Virus record (IMG/VR): IMGVR_UViG_3300023174_000045
Span: 161,081 to 225,080 of that record
Direction: 5' to 3' (one strand)
Source of the DNA: a virus
DNA length: 64,000 nucleotides
The position numbers and the translations under genes were made by a program. The notes under the pieces were generated by a model. That model was given only the letters and a program-made list of their open reading frames with translations. It searched no databases and had not been told where the DNA came from. Positions 1-5,143 of this stretch are shown piece by piece; position 1 is the stretch's first letter; each line of letters opens with the position of its first letter.

Positions 1-2
1 TT

Positions 3-158
3 AGAGATTGCAACGAAGACTACATGAACTGGTACTGCTCAGGCATTGGTCCCAAAGAAGACACTGAGTTTGTGGGCGAAGGCACAGTCACAGACGAAAT
101 AGCCGCAGATTTGGCACTCCTGGGATGGCGTGTGATTGAAGATCCCGACAGCGAATAA
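3..158 (+). CDS. C-terminal end of an unidentified protein (partial)
   Basis: The reading frame is open from the left edge to a TAA at 156-158, giving the last 51 residues of a gene that begins outside the window. The fragment is acidic and ends in a DPDSE tail. The next gene starts 4 bases later, so the two are probably co-transcribed. No family is recognised; confidence is only that it is coding, from the open frame and the tight spacing. Confidence 0.5.
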   Translation, partial: RDCNEDYMNWYCSGIGPKEDTEFVGEGTVTDEIAADLALLGWRVIEDPDSE

Positions 159-162
159 CAGC

Positions 163-780
163 ATGTACAAATACACCAATGCTACCCCCGATTGGCTGTA
201 TCAACAGCCAAATTTAAGTGTTGATGCATTACCGATTATCAAAAAAGAATTACTAACATTGTTTGAGTTGAGCAAAGAATTCAGTTTGGTTCCTTATACC
301 AGCACATACATGGAAACGGGCAACAACGAGTTCATAGATCAGTACTGTCCAACATTGTGCAAAGAATTGAAAAAATTAAACCTACGAGATTCACTCAAGG
401 TATTGGCATTTATTTCTGTTGTGATAGACAAACATTTTCCCGCCCATGTAGACGCTGAGTCAGAAGTGGCGTTGAATATTCCTTTGATCAACTGCGATGG
501 TACCTATACTGTTTGGTACGACGGCCAGACACAGTCAAAAGAATTTGACGATTATTTGATAGGCGTAGAATCTGCAAGAACTGCAATAGAAGGAACTGCT
601 GATAGTTTGATAGAAATTGATCGCTGCGAGGCCAACGTACCACGTTGGATCAATGTGAATGTGTTGCATAGACCTGAAACACAGCATGACAAATTAAGAG
701 TTGCGGCTAGTTTGCGTTTTGATCCCGAACCATTGGACAATCATAGGCAGCTTTGGTCGCATTTGACAGTGTCAAAATGA
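163..780 (+). CDS. 2OG-Fe(II) oxygenase-like double-stranded beta-helix protein
   Basis: About 205 residues. The central part has an HVD triad start (H-x-D) followed by a VALNIPLINCDGTYTVW segment, and later an LHRPE histidine and an LRVAASLRF arginine stretch. This H-x-D...H...R order is that of iron/2-oxoglutarate oxygenases or related cupins. Two other proteins here (16114 and 28425) share the same layout, so it is one of three paralogues. Function is inferred; the substrate is unknown. I prefer the ATG at 163; a TTG at 136 in frame would add nine residues. The stop overlaps the next start (ATGA). Confidence 0.65.
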   Translation: MYKYTNATPDWLYQQPNLSVDALPIIKKELLTLFELSKEFSLVPYTSTYMETGNNEFIDQYCPTLCKELKKLNLRDSLKVLAFISVVIDKHFPAHVDAESEVALNIPLINCDGTYTVWYDGQTQSKEFDDYLIGVESARTAIEGTADSLIEIDRCEANVPRWINVNVLHRPETQHDKLRVAASLRFDPEPLDNHRQLWSHLTVSK

Positions 781-893
781 ACATGTTGAAATTGACTGTA
801 AACTTGTGTTTTGTTATAATACTAGCAGTGACGTTCACAAGCTATCAAAATCTAGCTGTAGACATCGGTCAAGCCTGGAGTTTGTGTAAATAA
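777..893 (+). CDS. small membrane peptide (38 aa)
   Basis: Start ATG overlaps the preceding stop as ATGA. The product has a hydrophobic stretch LCFVIILAVTF near its N-terminus, consistent with one membrane segment, and a short polar tail ending WSLCK. No family recognised. It contains a sigma-70-like promoter sequence inside it (792-820), so the ORF could be a chance frame; the translational coupling is the main argument for it. Confidence 0.4.
   Translation: MNMLKLTVNLCFVIILAVTFTSYQNLAVDIGQAWSLCK
792..820 (+). promoter_or_regulatory. sigma-70-type promoter
   Basis: TTGACT (792-797), a 17-base spacer and a perfect TATAAT (815-820). It would drive the small genes from 913 and possibly the tmRNA downstream. 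The spacing equals that of the other promoters in this window. Confidence 0.6.
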
Positions 894-912
894 CAGTCAA
901 CCGGAGACTGCT

Positions 913-1068
913 ATGAATTTGGTCAAATATCGAGATGCTGAGATGTGGACGTATACTTGGTTTTATGTGGGTGATACCGGACACATTGTGAGTCCGTATT
1001 TTGAAACAGAAAAACAAGCTCAGGAGTGGTTTGATCAAATTTTTGAAGGTGTTGAGGAGCAGTTATGA
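913..1068 (+). CDS. hypothetical protein, 51 aa
   Basis: Starts ATG at 913 after a GGAGACTGCT Shine-Dalgarno region. Aromatic-rich beginning (EMWTYTWFYVGDTGHIV) and a helical acidic tail. The final TGA overlaps the ATG of the next gene (ATGA), so it is translationally coupled to the glycine-zipper protein. No family recognised. Confidence 0.6.
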   Translation: MNLVKYRDAEMWTYTWFYVGDTGHIVSPYFETEKQAQEWFDQIFEGVEEQL

Positions 1069-1457
1069 AAAAAGTGTTATTTGGTTTGTTATTGGTATCT
1101 GGTACAGTTCTGGCACAAGATGTGTATGTGGTGGGCGCCCAGCCCAGGTATGTTACTGTGCAACAACAACAATGTCATGTAGTCAACGTGACTGAAAACA
1201 ACAGCGGCGTTGGCACTGTGATTGGTGCTGTGGCTGGTGGTGTAATCGGACATCAAGTGGGTCGTGGGTTTGGTCGCGATGTGGCCACTGTGTTGGGCAC
1301 CGGCATTGGCGCTTCGGTGGGACAACGCATTGGACAAGATCAACAACAAACAGTGACCAAGCAAGTTTGTGACATGGTACCAGTTGTCATACAACAAGGT
1401 GAAACTGTGACATTTAATTACAAGGGACGAGTGTTTACACAAGTTTTTGGTAATTAA
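1065..1457 (+). CDS. exported glycine-zipper 2TM protein
   Basis: 130 residues. Residues 1-18 form a signal peptide (MKKVLFGLLLVSGTVLAQ). Residues about 45-90 carry GxxxG repeats (GTVIGAVAGGVIGHQVGRG) typical of the glycine-zipper 2TM / 17-kDa surface antigen family of Gram-negative envelope proteins. There is no lipobox, so it is probably periplasmic or inserted in the outer membrane. Its job in a phage is unknown; alteration of the host envelope is a guess. It ends just before the tmRNA acceptor piece. Confidence 0.75.
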   Translation: MKKVLFGLLLVSGTVLAQDVYVVGAQPRYVTVQQQQCHVVNVTENNSGVGTVIGAVAGGVIGHQVGRGFGRDVATVLGTGIGASVGQRIGQDQQQTVTKQVCDMVPVVIQQGETVTFNYKGRVFTQVFGN

Positions 1458-1458
1458 A

Positions 1459-1525
1459 GTTATTGCTGTATGAAGCCGAGAGAAAAGTGTTCTGGACGGG
1501 GGTGCGAATCCCCCCAGGTCCACCA
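1459..1525 (+). ncRNA. ssrA: permuted tmRNA, acceptor (3') piece
   Basis: This stretch has the conserved tmRNA 3' domain: an AAGCCGAGAG-like region, the T arm GGGGGTGCGAATCCCCC and an encoded CCA (1523-1525). Its last seven bases before the discriminator A (CAGGTCC, 1515-1521) pair with GGGCCTG at 1691-1697, giving a 7-bp acceptor stem with a G3:U70 pair, the alanine identity element. GCTGT here also pairs with ACAGC of the coding piece (helix P2). The 3' piece precedes the 5' piece, so the gene is circularly permuted. The 5' boundary is approximate. Confidence 0.85.
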
Positions 1526-1537
1526 TAAAGAAATTTG

Positions 1538-1702
1538 ATGAAACCAAAAAAAGTAAAACAGTATTTTGTTATAGTAGACAAAGATGACACAGTAAAAAGA
1601 GTGTGTTGGGCACCTTTACTGTGGGATATTCCTAACCTGGGATATCGTTTTACAGGATTTGACGGTGGTATTCCAAAGTTTCTTTATGTCGGGCCTGCAT
1701 AG
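1538..1702 (+). CDS. 54-aa ORF inside the tmRNA intervening segment
   Basis: ATG at 1538 lies 13 bases after the acceptor CCA and the frame runs to a TAG at 1700-1702, which is inside the coding tmRNA piece (5' end 1691). The product is basic at the N-terminus (MKPKKVKQYFVIVDKDD) and ends FLYVGPA; the last residues are encoded by the tmRNA acceptor strand. No clear Shine-Dalgarno. Could be a real protein hosted in the processed-out spacer or a chance frame. Confidence 0.45.
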   Translation: MKPKKVKQYFVIVDKDDTVKRVCWAPLLWDIPNLGYRFTGFDGGIPKFLYVGPA

Positions 1703-1851
1703 TTTCGACAGGGCAACAAGTAACAGAGTGGACAGCACGGTAGGCGATGACCGTTAATCAAGCAAAAAACGTAAATGCAAACGACGAACAGTTCGCTTTG
1801 GCAGCCTAAACACTGCCTAGGGTAGGAAATACCTCGTAACAGAAACAACCC
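1691..1851 (+). ncRNA. ssrA: permuted tmRNA, coding (5') piece with tag ANDEQFALAA
   Basis: Begins GGGCCTG followed by the tmRNA signature GTTTCGACAGGG. A tag reading frame at 1777-1809 starts at the resume codon GCA and encodes ANDEQFALAA then TAA. The closest tags I know are those of gamma- and betaproteobacteria (ending YALAA or FALAA). Together with 1459-1525 it forms a two-piece tmRNA for ribosome rescue and proteolysis tagging. The piece is short, with few or no pseudoknots after the tag, and a terminator closes it. Confidence 0.85.
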
Positions 1852-1876
1852 AAAAGGCCTTGACGGGCCTTTTGTC
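1852..1876 (+). terminator. intrinsic terminator after tmRNA
   Basis: AAAAGGCC (1852-1859) and GGCCTTTT (1866-1873) form an 8-bp stem followed by T-rich sequence. The loop TTGACG also serves as the -35 box of the next promoter. Confidence 0.75.
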
Positions 1877-1888
1877 TTTGTGTATACT
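1860..1888 (+). promoter_or_regulatory. sigma-70 promoter nested in the tmRNA terminator
   Basis: TTGACG (1860-1865), 17 bases, TATACT (1883-1888). The -35 hexamer is the terminator loop. It would start transcription about 1895, just before the gene at 1909. Confidence 0.6.
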
Positions 1889-1908
1889 ACACTATTGAGG
1901 AGAACAAC

Positions 1909-2100
1909 ATGAGCAAAGGCACACGACCCCGTCCGTCAGTGGTCAGTCAACAAGAACTGGCTGCAAGGCACGAAGCCATATTTGGCCGGAAGCCACCACG
2001 AGAACGTTATGTTCCGCCACCCTTGCCACCTGAACTGGCAGGACCCAGTTCTTTTGAACAGCAGTTGGGCACCACAAAACTTCCGCCCGGAAGAACATAA
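1909..2100 (+). CDS. proline-rich small protein, 63 aa
   Basis: ATG preceded by GAGGAGAACAAC, a strong ribosome-binding site. Proline and arginine rich (RYVPPPLPPELAGP), probably disordered. It has its own promoter at 1860-1888. No family recognised. Confidence 0.6.
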   Translation: MSKGTRPRPSVVSQQELAARHEAIFGRKPPRERYVPPPLPPELAGPSSFEQQLGTTKLPPGRT

Positions 2101-2125
2101 ATTGGCAAAAGACATTTAAAAATCG

Positions 2126-2154
2126 TTGACTTTCTTTCATTCATCATATATAAT
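2126..2154 (+). promoter_or_regulatory. sigma-70 promoter, leaderless start
   Basis: TTGACT (2126-2131), 17 bases, TATAAT (2149-2154). The next ATG (2160) coincides with the predicted start of transcription. Confidence 0.7.
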
Positions 2155-2159
2155 ACACT

Positions 2160-2267
2160 ATGAACAAGCAAAACGCCCAACTGTCCTTTGAGATACCCTC
2201 ACATGATTTACACGATTATGCACGTGAGGCGCTGGCCTATACTAACAGCGGGTGGAGCGGTACCTAA
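2160..2267 (+). CDS. 35-aa leader-type peptide before a terminator
   Basis: Leaderless ORF (ATG five bases after the -10 box). The product ends AYTNSGWSGT. The bases GCGGGT near its end (2248-2253) can pair with the 5' arm of the terminator at 2288-2316, which would prevent terminator formation. This is the layout of a transcription attenuator with a leader peptide. A twin module is at 5108-5312. What it senses is unknown. Confidence 0.5.
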   Translation: MNKQNAQLSFEIPSHDLHDYAREALAYTNSGWSGT

Positions 2268-2287
2268 TACAAAAGTACTACTCAAGC

Positions 2288-2316
2288 AAAAACCCGCCAC
2301 CTAGGCGGGTTTTTCT
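2288..2316 (+). terminator. intrinsic terminator / attenuator
   Basis: AACCCGCC (2291-2298) pairs with GGCGGGTT (2304-2311), followed by a T run. Confidence 0.8.
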
Positions 2317-2324
2317 TTTTGTGC

Positions 2325-2353
2325 TAGACCAATAATGGGATAGGTGTTATACT
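2325..2353 (+). promoter_or_regulatory. sigma-70 promoter, first of two repeated
   Basis: TAGACC (2325-2330), 17 bases, TATACT (2348-2353). It precedes the large structured RNA. Confidence 0.55.
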
Positions 2354-2366
2354 AGAGACTAGTTAG
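2342..2366 (+). repeat. 25-bp direct repeat, copy 1 (copy 2 at 2444-2468)
   Basis: The same 25 bases, containing the -10 box TATACT and the downstream GAGACTAGTTAG, recur 102 bases later. A partial third copy (GAGACTAGTTG) is near 2587. They may be duplicated promoter/5'-end modules or part of the RNA fold. Confidence 0.8.
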
Positions 2367-2426
2367 GAAAGCAACACAGCAAAGTTTGCAAAGACCCTAC
2401 AAAGCGAAGGGATTTTGCAAAACAAG

Positions 2427-2455
2427 TTGACCAGAATAGCACAAGGTGTTATACT
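2427..2455 (+). promoter_or_regulatory. sigma-70 promoter, second of two repeated
   Basis: TTGACC (2427-2432), 17 bases, TATACT (2450-2455), within the second copy of the direct repeat. Better -35 match than the first copy. Confidence 0.65.
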
Positions 2456-2886
2456 AGAGACTAGTTAGAAAGCAAGGCGGTCCTCGAATGTAAGAACCCA
2501 CGCAGAAATGCAAAAAGGGTTGGAACCAAGGGACACGAAGCGAGTTTGTAGACTCGGCCTCCGCAGGTTAAAACAGCACAGTCGATCGAGACTAGTTGAA
2601 AGGTTCGTTAAAATTTTGATTGTCATGTAGTCCCTGTCTAGTTACAGGGTACTATATGTAAACACATTAGGGTTACCTAGCCGTTAGGGGTGAACGAAGG
2701 CCAGACAGCGCAAGCCGGATACCCATGAAGCAGGAGGGTTCTACAGTATGACGAGACACCATCGAGTCAAAGGGCAAGAACTATCAAACTCCAGGAAGGC
2801 GACGGAACAACTGGGCCCGTAATGAGGTCTTGACGCAAGTTGGTGATGCGTGTCAAGAACTTCCCTAATGTATTTTCATATAGCAT
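2456..2886 (+). ncRNA. large structured non-coding RNA, 5' part (GOLLD/ROOL-like candidate)
   Basis: There is no credible gene from 2317 to 2886 but many strong local stems, for example AGTCCCTGT with ACAGGGTACT near 2630-2660, GCCGTT with AACGAAGGC near 2683-2703 and CTTGACGCA with TGCGTGTCAAG near 2830-2860. It follows two sigma-70 promoters and lies against tRNA genes. Large ornate RNAs GOLLD and ROOL occupy this position in phage genomes. The family assignment is inference; that it is a structured RNA is well supported by base pairing. Confidence 0.6.
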
Positions 2887-2962
2887 GCACGGTTCGTCTA
2901 TCGGTTTAGGACACTAGCCTTTCACGTTAGTAAGACGGGTTCGATTCCCGTACCGTGTACCA
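2887..2962 (+). tRNA. tRNA-Glu (UUC)
   Basis: Seven-pair acceptor stem (GCACGGT/ACCGTGT), T loop TTCGATT, anticodon loop with TTC, encoded CCA. It lies inside the structured RNA region and may be cut out of it. Confidence 0.93.
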
Positions 2963-3128
2963 AGTTGTCGAGGAACTCCATCCTTAAACGGGGGGCAACA
3001 CTGGGCCTACGAAGTGGGTGATTGCAAAAACCAGAAAGAGCAACGTTGACATTGACGAAAAAATGTCTTACGATGAATAAACGTCCTAATAGGGGCTTGT
3101 CGACACACAAGTAGCCTGTACTAATTTT
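2963..3128 (+). ncRNA. structured RNA, 3' part, after tRNA-Glu
   Basis: No gene. TCGAGGA just after the tRNA can pair with TCCTCGA near 2481, and CCTAAT near 3090 with ATTAGG near 2663, so this stretch may be the 3' half of the RNA at 2456-2886 with the tRNA embedded. A CTTGT/ACAAG hairpin lies near 3096-3112. Confidence 0.4.
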
Positions 3129-3214
3129 GGAGATGTGGCAGAGTGGTTGATTGCACCAGACTGTAAATCTGGCCCCTAAAAAGCGCGGTGGTTCGAATCC
3201 ATCCGTCTCCACCA
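3129..3214 (+). tRNA. tRNA-Tyr (GUA)
   Basis: Acceptor GGAGATG/CGTCTCC with one weak pair, anticodon loop CTGTAAA, long variable arm as expected for Tyr, encoded CCA. Confidence 0.92.
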
Positions 3215-3224
3215 ATTTTGTTTT

Positions 3225-3374
3225 TATAGTCAAGCATCGATACAGGTATCGTGTAAGGACGCTTACGCTATTCGGGTCCAACCGGCCGGGAACGGATCCT
3301 AATATAACTGCTATCGGCTGTTGCACTCTTAGCGGAGGACGCATAAATTGAGCATCTCTCGGTGCTTGACTATA
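3225..3374 (+). ncRNA. inter-tRNA structured element closed by a 15-bp stem
   Basis: TATAGTCAAGCATCG (3225-3239) pairs with CGGTGCTTGACTATA (3360-3374). The 120 bases inside contain further stems and no gene. It fills the gap between tRNA-Tyr and tRNA-Asp. Possible processing signal (RNase III-type stem) or small RNA. Confidence 0.6.
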
Positions 3375-3381
3375 AGAATTT

Positions 3382-3457
3382 GGTCCTAAAGTGTTCATGG
3401 ACGCACGACGGCTTGTCACGCCGTAAGAGTGGGGATCGTTACCCCCTAGGACCGCCA
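3382..3457 (+). tRNA. tRNA-Asp (GUC)
   Basis: Acceptor GGTCCTA/TAGGACC, anticodon loop TTGTCAC, discriminator G, encoded CCA. Confidence 0.92.
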
Positions 3458-3463
3458 AGTTTT

Positions 3464-3542
3464 GCAGATAATGGATAGGGCGGGCATCTATTGGTGCCTA
3501 ATACTAGTTGCCGCAGAGGTTCGAGTCCTCTGGTCTGCACCA
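3464..3542 (+). tRNA. abnormal tRNA, possible amber suppressor (CUA)
   Basis: Acceptor GCAGATA/GGTCTGC (last pair mismatched), T arm AGAGG-TTCGAGT-CCTCT and encoded CCA are clear. A D arm GGAT/ATCT and an anticodon stem TTGGT/ACTAG leave the loop GCCTAAT, whose centre reads CTA and would decode UAG. Position 33 is C, not the universal U, so the tRNA may be defective or folded differently. TAG is a normal stop for several genes here. Confidence 0.45.
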
Positions 3543-3547
3543 AGTTT

Positions 3548-3647
3548 TTGCGTTATAGTATAGTGGCCAGTACGCAAGGGCCCACACAATGAAAATTGTA
3601 TGGTGGGAATTGCCAGTGTAGCGATGGTTCGATTCCATCTAACGCAA
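3548..3647 (+). tRNA. tRNA-like sequence with an interrupted anticodon arm
   Basis: A 7-bp acceptor stem TTGCGTT/AACGCAA, a D-arm-like region and the T arm GATGG-TTCGATT-CCATC are present. The anticodon arm (GCAA/TTGC) is split by a hairpin of about 26 bases with a GAAA loop (stem CCCACACAAT/ATTGT..GTGGG). No CCA is encoded. No anticodon can be assigned. It may be a pseudo-tRNA or a tRNA with an insertion. Confidence 0.4.
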
Positions 3648-3654
3648 TATCATT

Positions 3655-3872
3655 TTTGAGAGTGTCAGCAAGCGCAGTCACGCTATCTAGGTAAGTTCGA
3701 ACTACCGAAATAGTAAAAGGGGACGGGTTCAACTCCCGGGGGATCGGAAGATCCCTGCAGATTGGTTGCTAACTGGACAGGTACCCAAGTGATATCCATC
3801 GCGAGCGAGGTCAGGCTAGGCGGCCGGTAGGTCCTGAATAAATCTACGATAAAAGTGACGTAGGCTCTCAAA
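3655..3872 (+). ncRNA. gene-free structured spacer in the tRNA array
   Basis: No credible gene. Outer arms TTTGAGAG (3655-3662) and CTCTCAAA (3865-3872) pair. Inside are a T-arm-like hairpin around GGGTTCAACTCCC and a strong GGGATC-GGAA-GATCCC hairpin near 3740. Possibly another processed RNA or decayed tRNA sequence. Confidence 0.35.
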
Positions 3873-3880
3873 TTCAATCG

Positions 3881-3957
3881 GCGACCATAGCTCATTTGGA
3901 TAGAGCACTGTGCTACGAACGCAGGGGTGGGAGGTTCGAATCCTTCTGGTCGCGCCA
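3881..3957 (+). tRNA. tRNA-Arg (ACG)
   Basis: Acceptor GCGACCA/TGGTCGC, anticodon loop CTACGAA, discriminator G, encoded CCA. A34 would need deamination to inosine by the host TadA. Confidence 0.92.
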
Positions 3958-4052
3958 TGTAAAAACACTCTAAACTGGACGCAGGATCTGAGAAGGTTGA
4001 ACGTAGGTTGATCACTACTAGTAAGCTGGAGATCAAGAGTGTTTCTACATGG
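3955..4052 (+). ncRNA. tRNA-linker hairpin, copy 1
   Basis: CCATGTAAAAACACTCT (3955-3971) pairs with AGAGTGTTTCTACATGG (4036-4052), 16 of 17 positions, with one A.C mismatch. The 5' arm begins with the CCA of tRNA-Arg and the 3' arm ends in the first two bases of tRNA-His. The same design and mismatch recur at 6264-6340. The 64-base loop holds smaller hairpins, one with a T-loop-like GTTGATC. Confidence 0.7.
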
Positions 4053-4127
4053 TGCGTGTCGTCAAGCGGTCAAGACCTCGGATTGTGATTCCGATATGCG
4101 TGGGTTCGAATCCCATCATGCACCCCA
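4051..4127 (+). tRNA. tRNA-His (GUG)
   Basis: Carries the His-specific extra G at -1 (4051) opposite C73, stem GTGCGTG/CATGCAC, anticodon loop TTGTGAT, encoded CCA. Confidence 0.92.
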
Positions 4128-4150
4128 ACACAAGATAAATAAAAGAATAA

Positions 4151-4225
4151 CGCGGGGTAGAGAAGCAGTAACTCGTTAGGCTCATAACCTAAAGATCGGC
4201 GGTGCGAATCCGTCCTCCGCAACCA
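4151..4225 (+). tRNA. initiator tRNA-fMet (CAU)
   Basis: Starts CGCGGGG with an unpaired C1:A72, the initiator hallmark; anticodon loop CTCATAA; encoded CCA. The anticodon stem has only two of the usual three G:C pairs next to the loop. Confidence 0.85.
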
Positions 4226-4241
4226 AATTTTAGGAGTTTTT

Positions 4242-4649
4242 ATGATAGCAATTAACACGGTAATAAAACCGATGGTGGGCCACGAACAAGAAGCAATTGA
4301 CAATTTCTATACTTTTCATAAATCACCACACCCGGAGTTATTTGAATTTTTTAAAGAGTTTGTGGATCAAAATTTAATTTTGAATACGATGTTTTGGCAG
4401 CCATATGATGACCGAAATCTCAATCATTTGCTTAGATACTATGCTGTCAATATGGAAAATGCCGAAATTTTTCAAGAAAAATTATTGAGTGAGTCTGCAG
4501 ATTTTTCAATGAAAAAATTCTGGGATCAAAATAAATTTGACTATTCAATTGAGTTGACAGAAATAAACTTTGATGAAGAATTTCCACAATACTATGTTGT
4601 AGATAATGAGTCTGGTGGAGTTTGGGGAGACGTTTGGCCATTGCTTTGA
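4242..4649 (+). CDS. hypothetical protein, first of a tandem paralogous pair
   Basis: 135 residues, ATG after TAGGAGTTTTT. Rich in Phe, Asp, Glu and Asn; homologous to the next gene by the shared blocks FFKEFVDQNLI, AEIFQEKL and FSMKKFWD..F. Small acidic all-helical protein by appearance. Lies inside the tRNA array. No family recognised. Confidence 0.7.
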   Translation: MIAINTVIKPMVGHEQEAIDNFYTFHKSPHPELFEFFKEFVDQNLILNTMFWQPYDDRNLNHLLRYYAVNMENAEIFQEKLLSESADFSMKKFWDQNKFDYSIELTEINFDEEFPQYYVVDNESGGVWGDVWPLL

Positions 4650-5128
4650 TATGCGTTGAAGTTTATTGCAGGCCAACAAAAAAATGTGATTTTGTTGCTG
4701 TTCGATCGTGGACAGAATTTATATGTGCTGAGTATCCAGCGATGTTTGACTTCTTTCAAGAGTGCATTGATCAAAATTTAATTGTGAACAAATTTGCATT
4801 AAATGTAGATGGAGTTACAGACTTATGGAAATACTACTCCTCCAATCAAACTCAAGCTGAAATTTTTCTTGAAAAATTTAAAAATATGCCTTTGAATTTT
4901 TCTAAAGAGAAGTTTTCAATGAAAGAATTTTGGAATCGTTATGAGTTTGAAATTGATATGTCACTCAAAGAAATAGATTTTGACAACGAAAAAGAATTAT
5001 TTGATTTGATAAACAAAGACACCGGTGAGATGTGGGCTACTACATTTCCATTAGGTGGACCGCTTGATAATTATTACCAGTTAGAAAAACATTTTCAGCC
5101 ACAGTGGTTGACAACAAAAGATAAATAA
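4646..5128 (+). CDS. hypothetical protein, second of the tandem pair
   Basis: About 160 residues. The proposed start is TTG at 4646, overlapping the previous TGA as TTGA, because translation from there aligns end to end with the paralogue at 4242; no ATG lies upstream in frame. Shared blocks FFQECIDQNLIV, AEIFLEKFKN and FSMKEFWN. Tandem duplication followed by divergence. Function unknown. Confidence 0.65.
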   Translation: MICVEVYCRPTKKCDFVAVRSWTEFICAEYPAMFDFFQECIDQNLIVNKFALNVDGVTDLWKYYSSNQTQAEIFLEKFKNMPLNFSKEKFSMKEFWNRYEFEIDMSLKEIDFDNEKELFDLINKDTGEMWATTFPLGGPLDNYYQLEKHFQPQWLTTKDK

Positions 5129-5136
5129 ACTATAAT
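5108..5136 (+). promoter_or_regulatory. sigma-70 promoter, leaderless start
   Basis: TTGACA (5108-5113), 17 bases, TATAAT (5131-5136). The ATG at 5144 is at or one base from the expected transcription start. Confidence 0.7.
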
Positions 5137-5143
5137 AGGAACT

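Noticed and set aside
1089-1547. Minus-strand frame opposite the glycine-zipper gene and tmRNA
   Set aside because: The plus-strand gene has a signal peptide and family motif; the antisense product is low-complexity His/Thr-rich.
2922-3458. Minus-strand ORF of about 178 codons across tRNA-Glu, Tyr and Asp
   Set aside because: It lies entirely over three confident tRNAs and structured RNA; long frames antisense to tRNAs are common artefacts.
3700-3780. A further tRNA or second tmRNA 3' end around GGGTTCAACTCCC
   Set aside because: No acceptor partner, no CCA and no anticodon arm could be found.
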